A DNA stretch of 64,000 nt from Sambucus nigra (lineage: Eukaryota > Streptophyta > Magnoliopsida > Dipsacales > Adoxaceae), in contig OX422208.1 in the NCBI GenBank assembly GCA_949130495.1, positions 396,450,561-396,514,560 of the forward strand, given 5' to 3'. The notes beneath the pieces were generated by a model. It searched no databases. It was not told the DNA's origin and saw only the letters and a list, made by a program, of their open reading frames with translations. This document shows, piece after piece, positions 33,541-46,710 of the stretch (the stretch's first letter is position 1; each line of letters opens with the position of its first letter). The position numbers were made by a program, and so were the translations under genes.

Positions 33541-34330
33541 CCTAAATATCATCACTTAGAGGAGGGAAATGGCTTCCAACGCTTTGGAAGGTCGTCCACT
33601 TTGGTTTGATCAAAATCTAGGTTTCTAGACCAACTACTTACAGGAGGTAGAAGACTCATATATGACTTTAGAAACAACCTTGGTTGATTTTCCTTAGGGT
33701 CCTTGCTAGGGATCCTTGTCTTCTTATTACCCTTTCTATCAACACTTAAATTATCCTTAAAGATCATCAAGGGAAATTAAGGCATGGATGGTTGAATTAT
33801 AACAAAAAACTATCTAAGGTGACATATATTATGGAAATGGGTATAGTTGTAGATTTTAGGTTCTGTCGGACCGATTGGGTTTTTAAAAGTGTGTTTCTTC
33901 CACTTGAAATAAAATTCTTTCAAGTGTCTATCCTTATCATAATAGGGAACAGTAAGATTCACCTTCCTTTTGTTCTTTACGGATGTATCGTTTGAAAAAT
34001 AACTCTTTAAGGATGGTGGAATAATGGGTTGTGATGTGGAGAATGGACAAGATACTTAACTATTGTCTTATTATGATCTTCCCCCTAAAAGAATCTTACT
34101 CAAATTGTGACATATATCCTGTGAATCCAACTTAAAAGTGAATATGGATAGAAACTCGATCTCTAACATGGAGTTTTTGTTCATTAAGCCAATCTGAGAG
34201 TTTTCATTCTCTTTAAAGGATTTCCTCAAGTACTCAACCTCAACATGAAGGAAGCCATTAAAACCACCCTTTATGCTAAGTTTTCTACCAAAAAAAAATT
34301 ACGAGATACTAAATCGTTCTCACAACTCTC
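33541..34330 (-). pseudogene. Possible decayed copia gag fragment
   Basis: The minus strand contains EVEYLRKSFKENENSQIG, then a hydrophilic stretch with NKNSMLEIEFLS and CHNLSKILLGGRS. After stops comes HFKNPIGPTEPKI. The order resembles the coiled-coil and post-knuckle part of SIRE-type copia gag, where a leucine-rich coiled coil precedes an L-x-x-(I/M)L-x-x-(G/S)-(R/K)-S segment and a KGP-x-x-x-WVPK segment. The similarity is weak, the frame is broken many times, and no zinc knuckle was found. The 33552-33770 open frame (72 codons) belongs to this stretch. It could equally be unrelated degraded DNA. Confidence 0.25.
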
Positions 34331-35101
34331 ACTCACTAAATCCCTTTGCTCTTCAATATTGTGGCTTGCATGGTAAAGATTGATAAGCACCCAAAAGTGT
34401 TTAATTTATGCCCCAAATATGAGATTTTTAGTCGCTCGCTTTTAATAAAATTGGCTTTATGTTTGTATATATCTATATTGCAGGTCAATTAGCAGTCGCG
34501 GTGTCAAATTGTACTAAATCAAGTCAATTACGACAAAAAAGCAGTTAAAAGCGACAAATGAAGAAATCAAAGCGGTCGTAAAGTCCGAAGTCCATTTTTG
34601 AGCTTTCCTCGATGAGTTCTGATACCCTAAACCCATTTTCGTACCAAAACTAAGCGTAAAATGATCCCAAGCCATCACCCGAGCCTCGTGTGTGTTTAGT
34701 TTGTACTTTTTTATTTTTTAAATTTTTATTTGAGTCGTATATAATTTTTACATTTATTATATTTTATTTGTGTGCATTTAGTTGTAAATATTAAGATCCG
34801 TTGTTATGCGTTGAGTGCTTTTTTTTCTATATATATTTTCATATACATATTATAGGTGTGAGTTTTATTAGATTTTTAGCTATTTTTTTTTATTTGTTTT
34901 TCGTATTTTACTATTTTATTTTATTTTATTTTATTTTATTTTATTTTATTTTATTTTATTTTATTTTATTTTATTTTATTTATTAGTTTGATTTTATTAT
35001 TCTTATTTTATTTTACTTTATTACTTGAGTATTTTATTTTTAGGTTAGGAATTTAATTTCATAGTTATTTTATATTTATTTTTAATAGACTTGAAAGTAT
35101 C

Positions 35102-35138
<37 letters not shown>

Positions 35139-35411
35139 GGTTTGAATTTATTTTTTAATTGTTAATTTTAATAGATTTTATTTAGTTGAGTCTTAAGTGA
35201 TTAAGAAATTTTATTTTCATTTTAGAGTACAAAATAGATACGCACACTAATATATACCTACAACCCCGCACACAATTATATCCCTCGCATCACCCTCTCT
35301 CTTAAATCCCATCAGCTGCCTCCCACCCACGATTCTCTCTCTTTCACCCACCTGAACTCCATACTCAAACCAGCCTATCCCCCCAAATTCGACCTAACCC
35401 ACGGTCGGAGA
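34331..35411. repeat. AT-rich region with (TTTTA)n and (ATT)n microsatellites
   Basis: A (TTTTA)n run fills about 34913-34983 and an (ATT)n run 35102-35138. TGATAAGCACCC at 34381 resembles the start of some plant gypsy LTRs, but no second copy or PBS was seen. From about 35270 to 35411 the plus strand becomes C-rich (CCCTCTCTCTT, CTCTCTCTTTCACCCACC). No gene is supported. The plus-strand open frame at 34801-34986 is made by the microsatellite. Confidence 0.6.
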
Positions 35412-35762
35412 CAGGGCTGGTCCTAAGATTGGGAGTACCCTGTGCGAAAATCAATTTAGGGCCCTTCTAAAATATTGTTCAAAGATATTAGATACCTAAA
35501 ATGGGCCCCTAAAAAATTAAACTTATTTTTTAAGGGGCCATTTTAGTTGAGTGAGATTTTTGGGTAGTTGAATCATTTTTTGTATAGATTATTTTTGGGT
35601 AGTTAAAAAAATGGAATCCTAAAAAATTAAACTTATTTTAAAAATTGACATTTTTAGTATACATAAAATAACTTTGGACCCCTATAATATACATATATAG
35701 GTGTATACTCTAAAATGTTCCCTGTGTCATTGCCCATTTGGCACATGGTCAGGGTCGACATG
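35412..35762. mobile_element. Short hAT-like non-autonomous element, 351 bp
   Basis: The 8-bp sequence GTCGGAGA is duplicated at 35404-35411 and 35763-35770. The left end CAGGGCTGGTCCTAAG resembles the CAGGGCCGGCCCTGAG termini of a common plant hAT group. The right end, read inward on the other strand, is CATGTCGACCCTGACC and matches only partly. Near the left end CCCTGTGCGAA is also typical of that group. There is no coding capacity. Removing the insert joins a C-rich plus-strand sequence on both sides. Confidence 0.6.
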
Positions 35763-35875
35763 GTCGGAGACCACCTCCCCGAATCCGTCTAGCTCCCATA
35801 CTCAGGCCCCTAAAACCAAACTCCGATCGGTAATAACACGAACCATATCGCGGGCCAACTGTCCAAAAACCAACC
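35763..35875. other. Host or older-repeat sequence between hAT-like element and element A
   Basis: C-rich plus-strand DNA that continues at 45433-45648 and again from 52525. It is one ancestral stretch split by two LTR-element insertions. No gene is recognised in the rejoined region. Confidence 0.5.
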
Positions 35876-36623
35876 TGTGACAACCCGCCTACTAAAATAA
35901 TAGGTGGCCAGCCCAATACTCTAATAATCATAGGAATCATAGATGGTCCATTCTCAGCATCACTGTCGATTAAAATAATAGTACGAGATAACCACCAATA
36001 ATATTAGAAAACGGACTGTCAAATTTAAAAAATTTCAAGTAAAAGAAAACACTTAGACAATCCAATTTGCAAAAACGGTGGATATCAAAAATCAATGGAT
36101 AAAAGAAATACAATATAACAAATAATAACCAAATAAGCTGTCGGTTAACAGGCCAATACAATTAGTTACACCGAGTATTATAATTTAATATCACAGTATA
36201 ATAAATGAGAACAATGCTTGGGCAACACGCCCGAATAAATAACTGAACATAGCTAGAGTGCAATGGAAAGGAACGTCTAATACAAATATCCTATAACATC
36301 CGCAATACGCGATAGCTCCATGACAACTAGAATGGAGATGTCAATACGGGTGTCCATGCGGTAGAGCACCTGAACGGACAAAGAGTTGCATGCAAAACAG
36401 AGAGATATATACGGGTCAGGGCCCGGTTTGATATGATTACCATGTGACTAAAATGCATTTGAGTTAAGTGCATAATTCTCTCACAATATAATATAAAGGT
36501 TCTCACCTCTCGTTCTAAAAGCACAACCTAGCGGAATATCAATGAAAATGCTCTAGTTAACCCAAGTACTAAGGGATAACTTCTCCCGAGTCTCAACACT
36601 ATGCCCTATTCGTGCGTGGAGAC

Positions 36624-36673
<50 letters not shown>

Positions 36674-38899
36674 GAGGTCTCATCTACAGCTACTCAAGGA
36701 GACACAAATAAATACATTCACCATCAAAAGGCACAGTTCCTATTTCTTTCTTTATGAATATACATAAATGGTAATTCATTTTATCAAATGTTTACCAAAT
36801 CAATTATCATATCAAAACTTCTTTACCAATTTTATTTCCTTTCTTCCATCCAGGAAAAATATATATATAAATCAAGCTTTATTAACATAAAAATGCTTTT
36901 CTTTCATTTCATATCTTCCCATTTTCCTTCTTTCATCCGAAAAATGTATTTAAATTCCCCATTTCCCTTCTTCCATCCGGGAAATGTAAGTAAAGCCATT
37001 TTATTATCATAAAATGCTTTTAACATCAATAATGTCCGACATTATTAAGAATAGTTATATTCATATACATATAACGATTCTAAGACCGTCCCTCCGGGTT
37101 TCTCCACTGGACGCGCCCTTAAATGGCTATTATCTTCCAGGGCCTATCAAACAAGACAATCGGGGATCATATTGAAACGTCGGGAAGCGGCCATACCCCT
37201 GCGAGTGAGTCATAACCACACCTAAAATTACCTCACAAGCGCATAACCGGTCATATGGACAAAGGATATATCCACCCTGCATTCATTAGCCAGGGGGCTT
37301 CACCACACGCATTAACTTCCCTTATGATAGCGATTTAGAGAGGTGTGTAATCATAAATTAACATTTATGAAAATCATTTTTCTATTTTGAAATCATTCAC
37401 TTTTCATTATCAAAAACCATTTATACTTAGCCATAGTGCCAAGTTTTAGAATATACATTTCTTATTCTTAGAGTCATATTTTATTAATGACCTAAGACCC
37501 GAAGTGCCAATATCCTCCAACTAGTCTCCAAGAGTCCACAATGATATCCCAAACCATTACAGTGAGTCTCCCTCAATAATAGACTCCCAAAAGTCCTAAC
37601 GTTTAACATTTTATCTTCTATTTGTTCTAGGTTAACTTCATATATTATTCGGATATTAACCTCTCAAAACTAACCTTAGGGTACGCCCAAACCACCTCAT
37701 GTCAATCTAGGACATTTGTCTCCCCAACATAACCCTCTAGGAACTCTCATTACTTCCTAAAGGAAGGGTCCTAAACCTCGGACCTAAAAGAAAAGGACCC
37801 AAAAAAAACTAGAAAAATCTCACAAAAACAGGGCATCCGAATCGATTCACCTAAAAAGCGAATCTATTTGGTGAGTAAAACTAACTTTCTACATTTGTCC
37901 GAATCGATTCGGACTTAGCCCGAATCGATTCGATCTCCCAGACCTGTAGCTTACCCCCTAACCGAATCGATTCGCCTGGGAGCCTAATCGATTCGGCCCT
38001 GCTAATTTGCCCAATTTGGGCTACGGGTTAAAGAACCCTAAAATTCCTAAACCCTCAAATCCTTGATTTTCTCCAACATCAACAACAATTATTTATACTA
38101 CATCATTTCTATACTACCACTAACTGATATTTTCTCCTCAAATCAAATTAAACTGCAAAGTTTAGGGTTTAAACACCAAAATCAACAAAAACCCATTTAT
38201 GGTTTAAATCTCGAAAAATTAACTATACATGCAAATTATCACATGAAATCAATATCTAGCAAGTAAGAAACTTGCCTCGAGTTTGTAGTCTCTAATTCTC
38301 TTCCGGTAGCAACGGATTTCGGCTCCAATCTTCCATTTCTCTCTCTTTTCTCCATTTTCTCCTAAGCTCTCTCTTCTCTCTCTCTCTCTCTCTCTTGGCT
38401 TCTAACATAAGATTGAGAAAATAAAAGGGGTGGGAGACTTATACGGGTCTTAAAACATAAATTCCCCTCTTTTAAGTGTTAATACACCATTAAAATGACT
38501 CGTAACCACATAGTTGAGTCATAACCCGTCAAAAGTGCCTGAAACTCAAAAATATAACTTGGCACTTATTTTGACTATCTCGACTATTCTAAAAACAACC
38601 GCACCCCCTATTTTGGCATTTGGAGTAACGTGAACTATTTTGTGTTCCAAATTCATTTTATTTCATTAATTAGGCTCCAATTTAAATATGAGTCATAACC
38701 GTCGCATAACATATAACGACGCAATAAAACACAATATAATGTTATTTACCTTCTCATAACGGTAAATAGGCAAAACATAGTAAATATTATCCCTTAATCT
38801 CATGGGAAATAATATTTACTCCAACTTACTCTATTTTATAAAATTAGCCCATCGGGCAAAATAATATAAAATAGTCTCTCAAAAGACTGGGTTGTTACA
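35876..38899 (-). repeat. 3' LTR of element A
   Basis: 3024 bp. On the minus strand it starts TGTAACAACCCAG and ends GGGTTGTCACA. It has a (TA)n run at 36629-36671. In place of the roughly 50-bp module found in the partner LTR only the flank CGTGCGTGG remains. The palindrome cluster is at 37837-37996 with six recognisable units. Confidence 0.93.
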
Positions 38900-38901
38900 T
38901 A

Positions 38902-38912
38902 CTCCCCCCCTA
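38902..38912 (-). other. Polypurine tract of element A
   Basis: On the minus strand AGGGGGGGAGT is followed by A and the LTR start TGTAACAACCC. It is preceded by GAGGGCAAAATTCCC, resembling the sequence before the 3' LTR of element B and the Tekay-like element. Confidence 0.85.
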
Positions 38913-41900
38913 GAAGGGAATTTTGCCCTCACAATTCAGGCATACCGTATAACCATATAAAGGTATACTATACTAAAATATCATTCTACCATTCTTAGCA
39001 AAACCCTTTGGACTTGGACTAAGGTCATCATTTTCGATCTTAGTCCACGTTCTTAGCGCTCTAACATAGCACCAAATCATTTCTCAAGATCTGTCGATCT
39101 CACCCTTCTATAAAGGAAGATGATAACTACGTATCTCGACACAAGTTGCCTCTCTTACCGAATCACGTTATACCCTCCCCAGGGAATAATTACACTAACC
39201 TATAATCGTTTAACCCCAACACTACTTACTCCTATTCGCATTGGCATAGCCCTTGAAAGTACGCAGCTCAATGAGCCCAATCATTTCGTTTAAGTCGAAC
39301 ATACCTATTCAAGGTATGCCCTCCGGCATTTGGTTAACTTTCTCCATTCATTCATCCAACTTCACTTTGGTTTCCAACACTATTGTCTTCACCCCAGTAG
39401 GTGAAAGTGTCAATCGCGGACATAAATGCTCTATCTAGAGCGTCCTCTTGGTTAAGATCGTTCTACTTGGTTTTCCATGCCTTCACTAATCTCTCTGATG
39501 GGTTTTCTACTCGGCGCAACATTTCCTTAGCGAAAGGGAATATCCAATTGATAGTACTTTACAAACTTTAAACACCAATTATGTCGCTCTAACAACATAA
39601 TGCCACAACTTGTTGCTCGGGAAAAGACCAAATGTTCAGCCCCGGAAGTAGCGCCTCTATTTCTTTAAGGCGAATATTATCGCTAGAAACTCTTAAATCA
39701 AGCGTGGGATAATACTTCTTACGAGGCTTAAATTGTGAGACGCATAAACAATGGATCTATGCTCCAGTATTCATACCTCCCGTTCCTGGCAGAGATTCAT
39801 TCGTTAAATCCACTCTCGATCTTAACAACACGAGTACAGGAGTAAAAATTAGCTCATATTTCAACTCCTCGAAAACTAAGTTATCGACGTAACGTTCTAA
39901 CTAAGAGGGCCCCACCTTCTATGGCCTGACATTCCTAATCACTCGAGATCCCACACTACGAACTCTGGGGACCTGATCCTACTTAGAGTTAACATACAAA
40001 CCAACTCGTGGTCAACTCCCTATAGCCTTCCTAAAACCGCGTCGTATGACCTAAAGGCCTTACGTCCTAAAATTCCTAGGGTGGATCTATATCCTAATCA
40101 AGTCGTATAAGTATAACACTAATTATATCCCTAGTGTCCAAGAACTTTCTCAACTTTTGACATTCGCTTGGTTTCATGCGTGGGACGTCTCACCGAAGAG
40201 AAATCCAAACAAGGAACCTTCCCATTACACTACTACCTCGCATTGTCGGTCGTCAAGATATAACGGTCTGAGACACATAATCGGGATCGACATAATCTTA
40301 ACTCGTAACTCTCCTAATGCACTTCTACTTCTACTTCTTGGTCTTACCATCTCAAATTAACTAAAAATTTAATTAACCAGGCATTTAATTTCTGTAAGAT
40401 GCCACTAATGCGTTATCCAAATATACATACATTGCATCTTTTTAAATGGCCTTCTCATTAAGTCATAACCATAAGTCTCAATTCAACTTTCTTATCCGAG
40501 TCTCCCCCACATCGATCAGAGGGAAGGACTACTATAGTGCTCATATCTCACACTTTAACTCAGCCCTTAATCACTCAATTACGTGATTCTCGGCTAAACC
40601 TTCCAACCCAGCACTCAACCAACAGAAAGAAAGAAAAGAAAGGAATTATAGTATCTCTCCACTTCCAACGTCGTTAAGGTTCACGCGCGGAGCGTCTCGC
40701 AAAAGCGAAATCCAAACAAGGAACCCCTCCAATGCATTACTACTTAACTTTGTTGGTCGTGGAGATAAGGCAACATCATGCACAAACAAAGCAAGCAAAC
40801 AATCAAACAAAACAAATAATGAAAACTACCTACATACCGTAAACCATCTCTATAAAGTCTCAGTCCTATACCTAGGTGAGATATTATAGAATAACTAGTT
40901 CCGCTCTGAAACTAGAAATAGGATAGCCTCGCAATTTATTCTCTTGCTATCACAGCAACCAATCCGAGAATATTTTCCACTCATTATATTACACATAATA
41001 CGAGTAGCACATACCACACATATACTTTTAAATTATCAACACTCGATTTATAACGAGTGAGGAAAATATAGAACTTCCCTACTATGGAAGCCATATATAT
41101 ATACTCACTATAGTAATATCGATACTACCACAAGCTCGATATACACACCCGAATCTAGGGTAAATACAATACTACTCCATTTTATCATAAGGAATGCTCC
41201 ACCCTCAACTACGGTGGAAATTCTCGCCAACATACTTGCCACTCTCTGGCCACTACTAATGGTTCCTAAACACATTATTCTACTCTTAACCAAACCAAAC
41301 TACTTCCATCACTAGCTACCCTGGCGATTACTCGCGTAGTTCCCTTAACTTCCTCAATAAAGGTAACATTCTACTAGTCTCCCCGACCTTAGTTCAATGA
41401 GTCTTCCCCGGGTGGATGTCCACCGATGGGGTCTCATGAACGTTACTTCTCCTGAAGTGTTAACAACACTTATTCGTGAGCCTATCATTCCACTGAAGGG
41501 CTCTTTCTTCCTTGTACCCAACCACTTAGATTCAAGGTTTCCTTAACCCTATAATTCTTTCTTCACGGTCGGCCTCTAACCTAACCTTGTGTGAATATTT
41601 GAGAATCTACTTTCTCATCATTCCTGGCATCCTAGAGAAACTCGTTGCTGAAAATATCTACCGGGTTTCTCTATGGGCAAAACTTCCAGCTCCACCAAAA
41701 TGTGGCGACTACCATTCCGCCATTTCAACCTTACCCAATGGGTGAAAGATTTTCCTCCAATCTTCGCACCTGAGCACTTCTATACCCCTCTCTAGGCCAA
41801 AACTCTCGGGCCTTATGCTCTCACCGAATGAGATTTCACTTCCTCCATCTGGCCGAACTTCGACATGTGGTCCTCGTCAGGGACCCCTTAACTTCAAATT

Positions 41901-42291
41901 GACGTCGTTTGAAATCCCAAGCTTAGTACCACTCTCTACTTGTGGAGGTACATGAAAAACTATATCTACTGTACTTAGTAGTCACGATAGCGATATAAGA
42001 TAACGCTACGGAGGGAGAGACCTCCAAAGCGGTCCTCATCCCCGACTACAGCTCACAGTTCATAGTAATCCCGTCTCGTGATGACTTCATAAAGACCTTC
42101 CCTGACGACTTTCCTCCGAAGACTTACGACTCTCACACGAACGCGCAAAAGATTTTTGGGGTTCTCATATCATAGCAGGAGAACGAAATCTCACAAGAGA
42201 AATCAACGATCTTAATCCTAAGGCTCTATATCAAATTAGAAGTAACGCTGAAAGCGTAATAAGTCCGCACAGATTCCTAAGGACTCTAGAA
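38913..42291 (-). other. Noncoding interior of element A
   Basis: No open frame above about 70 codons fits any retrotransposon protein. On the minus strand the first 100 bases after the PBS are nearly collinear with those of element B (ATCTGTGCGGAC, GATATAGAGCCTTAGGATTA, TCTTGTGAGATTTC, ATCTTTTGCGCG). Shorter matches such as GTAGAGAGTGGT continue for kilobases. Two copies of the roughly 50-bp module lie at 40174-40260 and 40680-40770, matching the two in the interior of B in position and spacing (about 510 bp apart). Confidence 0.8.
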
Positions 42292-42309
42292 CCTAATGCT
42301 CGTATACCA
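42292..42309 (-). other. Primer binding site of element A (degenerate initiator-Met type)
   Basis: On the minus strand TGGTATACGAGCATTAGG follows the 5' LTR after two bases. It differs from TGGTATCAGAGCATCAGG of the Tekay-like element by a few bases, consistent with decay of the same site. Confidence 0.85.
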
Positions 42310-42311
42310 TC

Positions 42312-45300
42312 TGTGATAACCCGCTGACTAAAATAATAGGTGGCCAGCCCAATACTCTAATAATCACATGAATCATAGATGGTCCATTCTCAGCATCACT
42401 ATCGATTAAAATAACAGGAAGATATAACCACCAATCATTTTAGAAAACGGACTGTCAAATTTAAAAAAAATTCAAGTAAAAGAAAACACTTAGACAATCC
42501 AATTTGCAAAAACGGTGGATATCAAAAATCAATGGATAAAAGAAAGACAATATAATAAATAATAACCAAATAAGCTGTCGGTTAACAAACCAATACAATT
42601 AGTTACACCGAGTATTATAATTTAATATCACAGTATAATAAATGAGTACAATGTTTGGGCAACACGCCCGAATAAATAACTGAACATAGCTAGAGTGCAA
42701 TGGAAAGGAACGTCTAATACAAATATCCTATAACATCCGCACTATGCTATAGCTCCATGACAACTGGAATGGATATGTCAATACGGGTGTCCATGCGGTA
42801 GAGCACCTGAACGGACAAAGAGTTGCATGCAAAACAGAGAGATATAGACGGGTCAGGGCCCAATTTGATATGATTACCATGTGACTAAAATGCATGACAG
42901 TCAAGTGCGTAATTCTCTCACAATATAATATAAAGGTTCTTACCTCTCGTTCTAAAAGCACAACCTAGCGCAATATCAATGAAAATTCTCTAGTTAACCC
43001 AAGTACTAAGGGATAACTTCTCCCCAGTCTCAACACTATGCCCTATTCGTGCGTGGGGTGTCTCGCGAAGCGAAATCCAAACAAGGAACCCCCCCGATAC
43101 ACTACTACTGGGCAAGGTTGATCGTCGAGATCCATTAGACCCTCAGCACGTAATCAATATATATATATATATATATGGGAGGTCTCATCTACAGCTACTC
43201 AAGGAGACACAAATAAATCCATTCACCATCAAAAGGCACAGTTCCTATTTCTTTCTTTATGAATATACATAAATGGTAATTCATTTTATCAAATGTTTAC
43301 CAAATCAATTATCATATCAAAACTTCTTTACCAATTTTATTTCCTTTCTTCCATCCAGGAAAAATATATATATAAAGCAAGTTTTATTAACATAAAAATG
43401 CTTTTCTTTCATTTCATATCTTCCCATTTTCCTTCTTCCATCCGGAAAATGTATTTAAATTCCCCATTTCCCTTCTTCCATCCGGGAAATGTAAGTAAAG
43501 CCATTTTATTATCATAAAATGCTTTAACATCAATAATGTCCCACATTATTAATAATAGTTATATTCATATACATATAACGATTCTAAGACCGTCCCTCTG
43601 GGTTTCCCCACTGGACGCGCCCTTAAATGGCTATCATCTTCCAGGGCCTATCAAACAAGAAAATCGGGGATCATACCGAAATGTCGGGAAGCGGCCATAC
43701 CCCTGCGAGTGAGTCATAACCACACCCAGAATTACCTCACTAGCGCAGAATAAATATACAATAACTGGTCATATGGGCAAAGGATATATCCACCCTGCAT
43801 TCATTAGCCAGGGGGCTTCACCACGCACGCGAACTTCCCTTATGATAGCGATTTAGAGAGGTGTGTAATCATAAATTAACATTTATGAAAATCATTTTTC
43901 TATTTTGAAATCATTCGCTTTTACATTATCAAAAACCATTTATACTTAGCCATAGTGCCAAGTTTTAGAATATACATTTCTTATTCTTAGAGTCATATTT
44001 TATTAATGACCTAAGACCCAAAGTGCCAATATCCTCCAACTAGTCTCCAAGAGTCCACAACGATATCCCAAACCATTACAATGAGTCTCCCACAATAATA
44101 GAGTCCCAAAAGTCCCAACGTTTAACATTTTATCTTCTATTGTTCCAGGTTAACTTCCTATATCATTCGAATATTAACCTCTCAAAACTAACCTTAGGGT
44201 ACGCGCAAACCACCTCATGTCAATCTAGGACATTTGTCTCCCCAACATAACCCTCTAGGAACTATCATTACTTCCCAAAGTAAGGGTCCTAAACCTCGGA
44301 CCTAAAAGAAAAGGACCCAAAACAAAACTAGAAAAATCTCACAAAAACAGGGCATCCGAATCGATTCACCCCTGGTTGCGAATCGATTCGCCCAAAAAGC
44401 GAATCGATTCGGTGAGTAAAACTAACTTTCTGCATTTGTCTGAATAAATTCGGCCTTAGACCGAATCGATTCGGTCTCCCAGACTTGTAGCCTACCCCCT
44501 AACCGAATCGATTTGCCTGGGAGCCGAATCGATTCGGCCCTGCGAATTTGCCCAATTTGGGCTACGGGTTGAAGAACCCTAAAATTCCTAAACCCTCAAA
44601 TCCTTGATTTTCTCCAACATCAAAAATTATTTATACTACATCATTTCTATACTACCACTAACTGATATTTTCTCCTCAAATCAAATTAAACTACAAAGTT
44701 TAGGGTTTAAACACCAAAATCAACAAAAACCCATTTATAGTTTAAATCTCCAAAAATTAACTATACATGCAAATTATCACATTAAATCAATATCTAGAAA
44801 GTAAGAAACTTGCCTCGAGTTTGTAGTCTCGGATTCTCTTCCTGTAGCAACAGATTCCGGCTCCAATCTTCCATTTCTCTCTCTTTTCACCATTTTCTCC
44901 CAAGCTCTCTCTTCTCTCTCTCTCTCTCTTGGCTTCTAACATAAGATTGAGAAAATAAAAGGGGTGGGAGACTTATACGGGTCTTAAAACATAAATTCCC
45001 CTCTTTTAAGTGTTAATACACCATTAAAATGACTCGTAACCACATAATTGAGTCACAACCCGTCAAAAGTGCCCGAAACTCAAAAATATAACTTGGCACT
45101 TATTTTTACTATCTCGACTATTCTAAAAACAACCTCACCCCCTATTTTGGCATTCGGAGTAACGTGAACTATTTTTGTGTTCCAAATTCATTTTATTTCA
45201 TTAATTAGGCTCCAATTAAATATGAGTCATAACTGTCGCATAACATATAACGACGCAATAAAACCCAATATAATGCTATTTACCTTCTCATAACGGTAAA

Positions 45301-45432
45301 TAGGCAAAACATAGTAAATATTATCCCTTAATCTCACGAGAAATAATATTTACTCCAACTTCCTCTATTTTATAAAATAGCCCATCGGGTAAAATAATAT
45401 AAAATAGTCGCTCAAAAGACTGGGTTGTTACA
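42312..45432 (-). repeat. 5' LTR of element A
   Basis: 3121 bp, ending on the minus strand in GGGTTATCACA. It contains the roughly 50-bp module at 43046-43140, a short (TA)n run at about 43157-43176, and the palindrome cluster at 44356-44536 with seven units. A GTATAAG promoter-like motif lies near 44973-44979 on the minus strand. A CGAG/GCAAGT candidate donor is at 44813 and a TTCAG/GTGCTC candidate acceptor at 42807. Confidence 0.93.
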
Positions 45433-45648
45433 CAACCATGACCACGGGTTTTACCTCAACCCAATTCCCTTACAAAACATACCCATATTCCCATTCCCAA
45501 ACCCACTACCTTTTGACCCATAACCATAAACCCGATTCTCCTACCCGGTTGAAACCCCACTGGCCATTTTCGGCCAATCGGAGCTGACCTTAACCCCTGA
45601 AAACCGGCACATATCCAACCCTCCTGCTCTAAACTGGCAACATCCTTA
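45433..45648. other. Ancestral C-rich sequence between element A and the copia element
   Basis: Continuation of 35763-35875, rich in CCCA and ACCC on the plus strand, with no coding frame. It ends with the TSD CCTTA (45644-45648) of the next insertion. Confidence 0.5.
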
Positions 45649-46348
45649 TGTTAGATTTAGATTTAATAAATCAATTAACAGTTTTTATGGATCAATAATA
45701 CAATACATGAACACATAAACTGTTATGTAAATATATGACCTTAATCTACATAATTATCACATGTGTCCAAAATAGAGTTGAAAACATACTTAAGTCAACA
45801 TTAGAATTGACGAGTGAAGAGGTTGCCATTGGTGCCTCCAACTCCATTATGTCACAAATGGAAATATTGACGGAGTAGTCGACCTTAGAGGTGTCCGATC
45901 GAACTGAATTTCGAACACCAACTTTCTGTCATACACGGCAAGAACATACTCCAATTTCAGTAAGTTTCAATAGTTTGATCTTCTTTTATAGCCAAAATAG
46001 TATTCTAAAATAAACACAAATATGAGTCATTGGATTTATCTCCTTTATCCTGTAATTACATTATGTTGTCTTTTCATGTGTATGAATGATAGAAATCAGT
46101 CACTTATTTATAAACAGGGACAGGACCCAAATCTTCAATAGTCACTTAATCTTAACCGTCCATCAAGGTAGATAACCAAGAGTTTACTTTACTTTATTTT
46201 TAATCAATACTTGGTTAATATAATTAACCAAAAAGGAAATTGACCCTTGGCTAGACTTTGGTGACCTTTTATTTACCTAATATGACTTATTACTTAATTT
46301 AATAATGAACCACTTAAATGGGTATTTGATTATTTGATAATTCCAATA
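45649..46348 (-). repeat. 3' LTR of the decayed copia element
   Basis: 700 bp. On the plus strand it starts TGTTAGATTTAG and ends ATAATTCCAATA, the last bases being a mutated form of CCAACA. It is collinear with 51832-52524 with many substitutions. Confidence 0.9.
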
Positions 46349-46361
46349 TTCTCCCACTTGG
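46349..46361 (-). other. Polypurine tract of the decayed copia element
   Basis: On the minus strand CCAAGTGGGAGAA stands directly before the LTR start TATTGGAATT, a common copia arrangement. Confidence 0.8.
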
Positions 46362-46710
46362 TTCATAATTAACATAAGGCGCGATTTCAAACTTTCATTC
46401 ATCTTTAATGTTTTTTCATGAACACCTTTATTAAGCAAAACATCAATGTGAGTCATAGCGGTTCCACACTAATCCATGAGTAAGGTTCATTCTATGTACT
46501 ACGCCACTGACGGTTTATTTAGCATGGTCTATCATAGTGGACCAATAATTGTCTTATAAAGACTATTCCTGACACTTTAATCAATCAACATGCATGTAAA
46601 CTTATGTTGCTTTACAGAAATTGAATTGTTCATAATACAGTTTAATTGATATCAAATATAGTGTCAAAAAATTAATCACCAAATAATATACAACACTTAT
46701 ACTTAAGTGT

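Larger units (their letters stand above)
35876..45432 (-). mobile_element. Element A: LARD-like non-autonomous LTR retrotransposon, minus strand
   Basis: LTRs at 35876-38899 and 42312-45432 flank a 3412-bp interior, and the TSD CAACC is at 35871-35875 and 45433-45437. PBS and polypurine tract place it on the minus strand. The interior has no gag, protease, RT or integrase motif and no long frame, yet its sequence can be followed into the interior of element B (56780-59745). Large LTRs and a conserved noncoding interior are the hallmarks of LARDs. The alternative is an autonomous Tekay-like element that lost its genes by deletion before A and B diverged. Confidence 0.88.

Noticed and set aside
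34801..34986. Hydrophobic 61-codon frame resembling a membrane protein
   Set aside because: The FILFY repeats are produced by translation of the (TTTTA)n microsatellite.
34381..35220. Possible additional LTR beginning TGATAAGCACCC
   Set aside because: No partner LTR, PBS, TSD or clear 3' terminus was found, so the start alone is not enough for an annotation beyond a remark.
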